Source of the DNA: Urinicoccus sp.
GTDB lineage: Bacteria > Bacillota > Clostridia > Tissierellales > Peptoniphilaceae
Reading direction: 5' to 3'
Length of the DNA stretch: 7,881 bases
Assembly (NCBI GenBank): GCA_029983435.1
Contig: JASBZN010000047.1
Span: 1 to 7,881, forward strand
In this document: positions 6,016-7,881 of the stretch, piece by piece
How the letters are laid out: each line of letters starts with the position of its first letter
Numbering within the stretch: position 1 is the stretch's first letter
Position numbers and translations under genes: made by a program
Notes under the pieces: generated by a model
The model's input: only the letters and a program-made list of their open reading frames with translations
Told to the model about the DNA's origin: nothing
Database searches by the model: none

Positions 6016-6547
6016 TTTCCCTCTCCTTTACAATGGGTCTCACAATAAGTAAATAGGCCAGTCCCAAACTCATTAAAATATCTCCAGGACTTACCACTCT
6101 TGCTAGAGGATAGGTCTTTGGAAGCGGAATAATATCCCCCAACAAGCTCTGAATTCCCCCCGTCATTAAAAAATGAGTGGTGGATTGGTTTTGAAGCAAA
6201 GAGGTTAAAACCTGGTCTTGTCCCGCTACTAACAAGGCCTCTCCATCTACAGGCATTCTTCCATACATTGAAAGCATCAAGCCATTTAAAAAAAGACCCA
6301 GGCCAAAGGGAATATAAGCAAGTCTTGGTTTTTGTAGAAAAAAAATTAGACTGAGTCCAAGAATCAAAAACCCTTGGGCTTGGTAAATACCTTGACTTAT
6401 TTCTGGATGGGAGCTAATGACCAATCGAAGCCCTAGTAGGGCAAAAAAACATATGATAATAGCTGGTAGGTATTTGATTTGAAAAGTCTCTTGTTTCCAA
6501 AAGAAAAGTTGCACAACAAGTCCTATAACAATGACTTCAATAAGCAT
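6008..6547 (-). CDS. DUF5317-like multi-pass membrane protein
   Basis: This is a 179-residue hydrophobic protein of unknown function. Membrane segments are seen at about residues 1-17, 27-44, 54-71, 75-94 and 153-170. The soluble-looking loop between the last two carries conserved-looking motifs GRMPV (96-100), LGDIIPLP (136-143) and SPGD (153-156), which match my memory of the DUF5317 family of Bacillota; a profile search would settle this. Start choice: the ATG at 6545-6547 has GGAGG (6552-6556) four bases upstream. A GTG at 6581-6583 would add 12 residues, but it sits inside a terminator-like hairpin, lacks a Shine-Dalgarno, and its extra residues (MRAHFSYHHGGV) are unlike a membrane start. 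The gene overlaps cdaA by 8 bases, so it is co-translated with the c-di-AMP synthase and could be a membrane partner of it. That role is inference. Confidence 0.8.
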   Translation of the reverse strand: MLIEVIVIGLVVQLFFWKQETFQIKYLPAIIICFFALLGLRLVISSHPEISQGIYQAQGFLILGLSLIFFLQKPRLAYIPFGLGLFLNGLMLSMYGRMPVDGEALLVAGQDQVLTSLLQNQSTTHFLMTGGIQSLLGDIIPLPKTYPLARVVSPGDILMSLGLAYLLIVRPIVKEREND

Positions 6548-6551
6548 AACC

Positions 6552-6556
6552 CCTCC
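6552..6556 (-). promoter_or_regulatory. Ribosome binding site fixing the DUF5317-like start
   Basis: GGAGG on the minus strand, followed by GG and TT and then the ATG at 6547 (four-base spacing). No comparable site lies before the in-frame GTG at 6583. This decides the 179-residue start. Confidence 0.75.
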
Positions 6557-6567
6557 ATGATGATAGG

Positions 6568-6595
6568 AAAAATGCGCTCTCACGATGAAAGCGCA
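6568..6595 (-). terminator. Intrinsic terminator-like hairpin after the S1 gene
   Basis: On the minus strand a ten-base stem (TGCGCTTTCA at 6586-6595 with TGAGAGCGCA at 6573-6582, one U-G wobble) closes a 3-base loop and is followed by five U residues (6568-6572). It lies 18 bases after the S1 stop codon and only 20 bases before the next start codon. I see no convincing promoter between the hairpin and that gene, so it may be a partial terminator that tunes read-through into the cdaA operon. An RNase stop or an mRNA 3'-end stabiliser is also possible. Confidence 0.7.
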
Positions 6596-6613
6596 CTACC
6601 CTAGTCATTCAAA

Positions 6614-7881
6614 TTATTCTTCCGTAGATTCTTCAGTTTCTTCAGCTTCTTCGGTTTCTTTAGTTTCTTCTACTTCTTCTGTTTCTTCAACAGGAGTTTC
6701 TTCAGGAGTTTCTTGGGCTTCTTCTGCTTCTTCAGCAGGAGCCTCTACTTCTTCTTGATCCGTTACTAAAGATTCTTCTGAGTCAGAAAATTCTTGTCCT
6801 TGGAGAATTTCACCGATTGATAGAGCAAAGTCGTTATTTTCTTCTTGTTTTGGAGCAGGTTTTTCAAACTTGCGTTCTCTTTTCTTCGGTTTTTCTTTTG
6901 GTTTTTCTTCTTTTGGTTCTGTTAGAGCTTTAATGGATAAGCTAATTTTCTTATCTTCATTGTTAATATCTGTTACTTTAACTTCAATTTCATCTCCAAC
7001 AGCTAACTTGTCAGATGGTTTTTCTACATGTTCTCTTGAAATTTGAGAAACATGAAGTAATCCATCAACGCCAGATTCCAAACGAACGAAAGCACCAAAG
7101 TCAAGTAGATTAACAACCTTTCCCTTAACAACATCGCCAACTTTTACTTCGCTAGTGAAAACATCCCAAGGTTTTTCTGTTGTTTGTTTTAAGCCCAAAG
7201 CGATTCGGTTGCGTTCGCGGTCCATTTTTAACACTTGAACTTCAACTTCTTGTCCTGGAGAAACAACTTCTGATGGATGTTTTACACGGTTCCAGGAAAG
7301 TTCTGAAATGTGAATTAAACCATCTACGCCTCCGATGTCTACAAAGGCACCAAAGTTAGTTAGACGTTGAACAGTTCCTTTAATGACATCGCCTTCTTGG
7401 ATTTCGTTGTAAATGCGGTCTCTTACTTCTTCTAATTCTTCCGCTTCTACATTTTTACGAGATAAAACAAATTTACGTTTGTTTTTATCGAAATCAATGA
7501 TTTCGCAGACCATTTCTGTTCCTACGTATTTTTGTAAGTCTCTTTGGAAACGAGTAGATACGTGAGAAGCTGGAATAAATCCATTTAAGCCTTCTACATC
7601 ACAAGTTAATCCGCCCTTAACAACAGACTTGATGTTTGCAGTGACATGTTCTTTATTGTTATATTTTTCTTCCATATCGTCCCAAATCTTCATATTTGCA
7701 ACGCGTTTAGTTGAAAGAACAACATTTCCGTCTCCATCATCCATTTTCATTACATAAACTTGAATTTCATCTCCAGGTTTATATAAGTCTTTTGGTAATA
7801 CATCTGGATCACTAGATAGTTCTTCGCGAGAAATTATCCCATCAGCCCGATAGCCAATGTTGACCATGACTTCATTCTCTG
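6614..7881 (-). CDS. S1-domain RNA-binding protein (ribosomal protein S1-like), 5' end outside the window
   Basis: An RpsA-like protein that binds mRNA and single-stranded RNA on the small ribosomal subunit. The frame is open to the window end: codons before the internal ATG at 7865-7867 read E-N-E-V and fit an ongoing S1 domain, so that ATG is not the start. Numbered from that Met, there is a partial S1 domain (1-55) and three complete ones (72-138, 158-227 and 243-313). Domains 3 and 4 carry the typical NFGAFV/DFGAFV and GLIHIS/GLLHVS signatures. A Lys/Pro-rich basic linker (318-341) and a Glu-rich tail (about 361-417) follow. A bacterial S1 with about four domains fits Bacillota. In several Clostridia this protein is fused behind IspH (an isoprenoid reductase); that cannot be checked here because the N-terminus is missing. 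The gene ends 18 bases before a terminator-like hairpin. Confidence 0.92.
   Translation of the reverse strand, partial: ENEVMVNIGYRADGIISREELSSDPDVLPKDLYKPGDEIQVYVMKMDDGDGNVVLSTKRVANMKIWDDMEEKYNNKEHVTANIKSVVKGGLTCDVEGLNGFIPASHVSTRFQRDLQKYVGTEMVCEIIDFDKNKRKFVLSRKNVEAEELEEVRDRIYNEIQEGDVIKGTVQRLTNFGAFVDIGGVDGLIHISELSWNRVKHPSEVVSPGQEVEVQVLKMDRERNRIALGLKQTTEKPWDVFTSEVKVGDVVKGKVVNLLDFGAFVRLESGVDGLLHVSQISREHVEKPSDKLAVGDEIEVKVTDINNEDKKISLSIKALTEPKEEKPKEKPKKRERKFEKPAPKQEENNDFALSIGEILQGQEFSDSEESLVTDQEEVEAPAEEAEEAQETPEETPVEETEEVEETKETEEAEETEESTEE
6617..6757 (-). repeat. Low-complexity Glu-rich tail coding repeat
   Basis: The last 47 codons of the S1 gene are an imperfect GAAGAAACT-like repeat, seen as TTCTTC on the plus strand. 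It encodes runs such as EETEEVEETKETEEAEETEE, with a few A, P and Q residues. Such tracts can change length by slippage and are usually disordered. Similar acidic tails occur on other S1 proteins; their role is not clear from sequence. Confidence 0.8.

Noticed and set aside
1..7881. tRNA, rRNA, riboswitch, CRISPR array or prophage genes
   Set aside because: The window is almost wholly filled by seven protein genes. The gaps are under 100 bases and hold only promoters, ribosome binding sites and terminators, and no direct-repeat spacing was seen.

Overview
The window looks like the chromosome of a low-GC Gram-positive bacterium (Bacillota, most likely Clostridia-like). The base composition is AT-rich, Shine-Dalgarno sites are strong (AGGAGG type), and the gene families fit: a CdaA/CdaR c-di-AMP module, a DUF5317-type membrane protein and an S1 protein with an acidic tail. 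I cannot name a genus. Seven genes fill almost the whole window and no non-coding gap exceeds 100 bases. There are no tRNA or rRNA genes and no CRISPR array. The only hint of a mobile element is a short hairpin at the left edge.

Left part (1-1787). On the minus strand lies the N-terminal third of a copper-type P-type ATPase (copA). It stops at a TGA at the window edge, beside a small hairpin. Its own promoter (-35 751-756, -10 728-733) and a CsoR-like operator (705-727) sit just upstream. Next, also on the minus strand, is an RluA-family pseudouridine synthase (753-1706). It is divergent from a small plus-strand membrane protein carrying two tandem MltG/YceG N-terminal-like repeats (1788-2405). 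The two divergent genes share an AT-rich palindrome (1728-1763) that contains one extended -10 box for each direction.

Middle (2404-6547). A bidirectional terminator (2404-2443) separates the plus-strand gene from a tightly packed minus-strand operon. Read in transcription order, the operon is: DUF5317-like membrane protein (6547 to 6008), diadenylate cyclase cdaA (6015 to 5179), its membrane regulator cdaR/ybbR (5195 to 3966) and IMP dehydrogenase guaB (3953 to 2490). Neighbouring frames overlap by 8 and 17 bases, and the guaB ribosome binding site lies on the cdaR stop codon. The set therefore looks translationally coupled. It joins second-messenger synthesis (c-di-AMP from ATP) to the committed step of guanine nucleotide synthesis.

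Right part (6568-7881). A terminator-like hairpin follows an S1-domain protein (RpsA-like) whose 5' end lies beyond the window. The visible part has one partial and three complete S1 domains, a basic linker and a glutamate-rich tail.

I found no clearly new system. The points most worth following are the non-catalytic duplicated MltG-like protein, the DUF5317-cdaA-cdaR-guaB linkage with a hairpin at its head, the face-to-face promoter palindrome, and the broken copA at the left edge.
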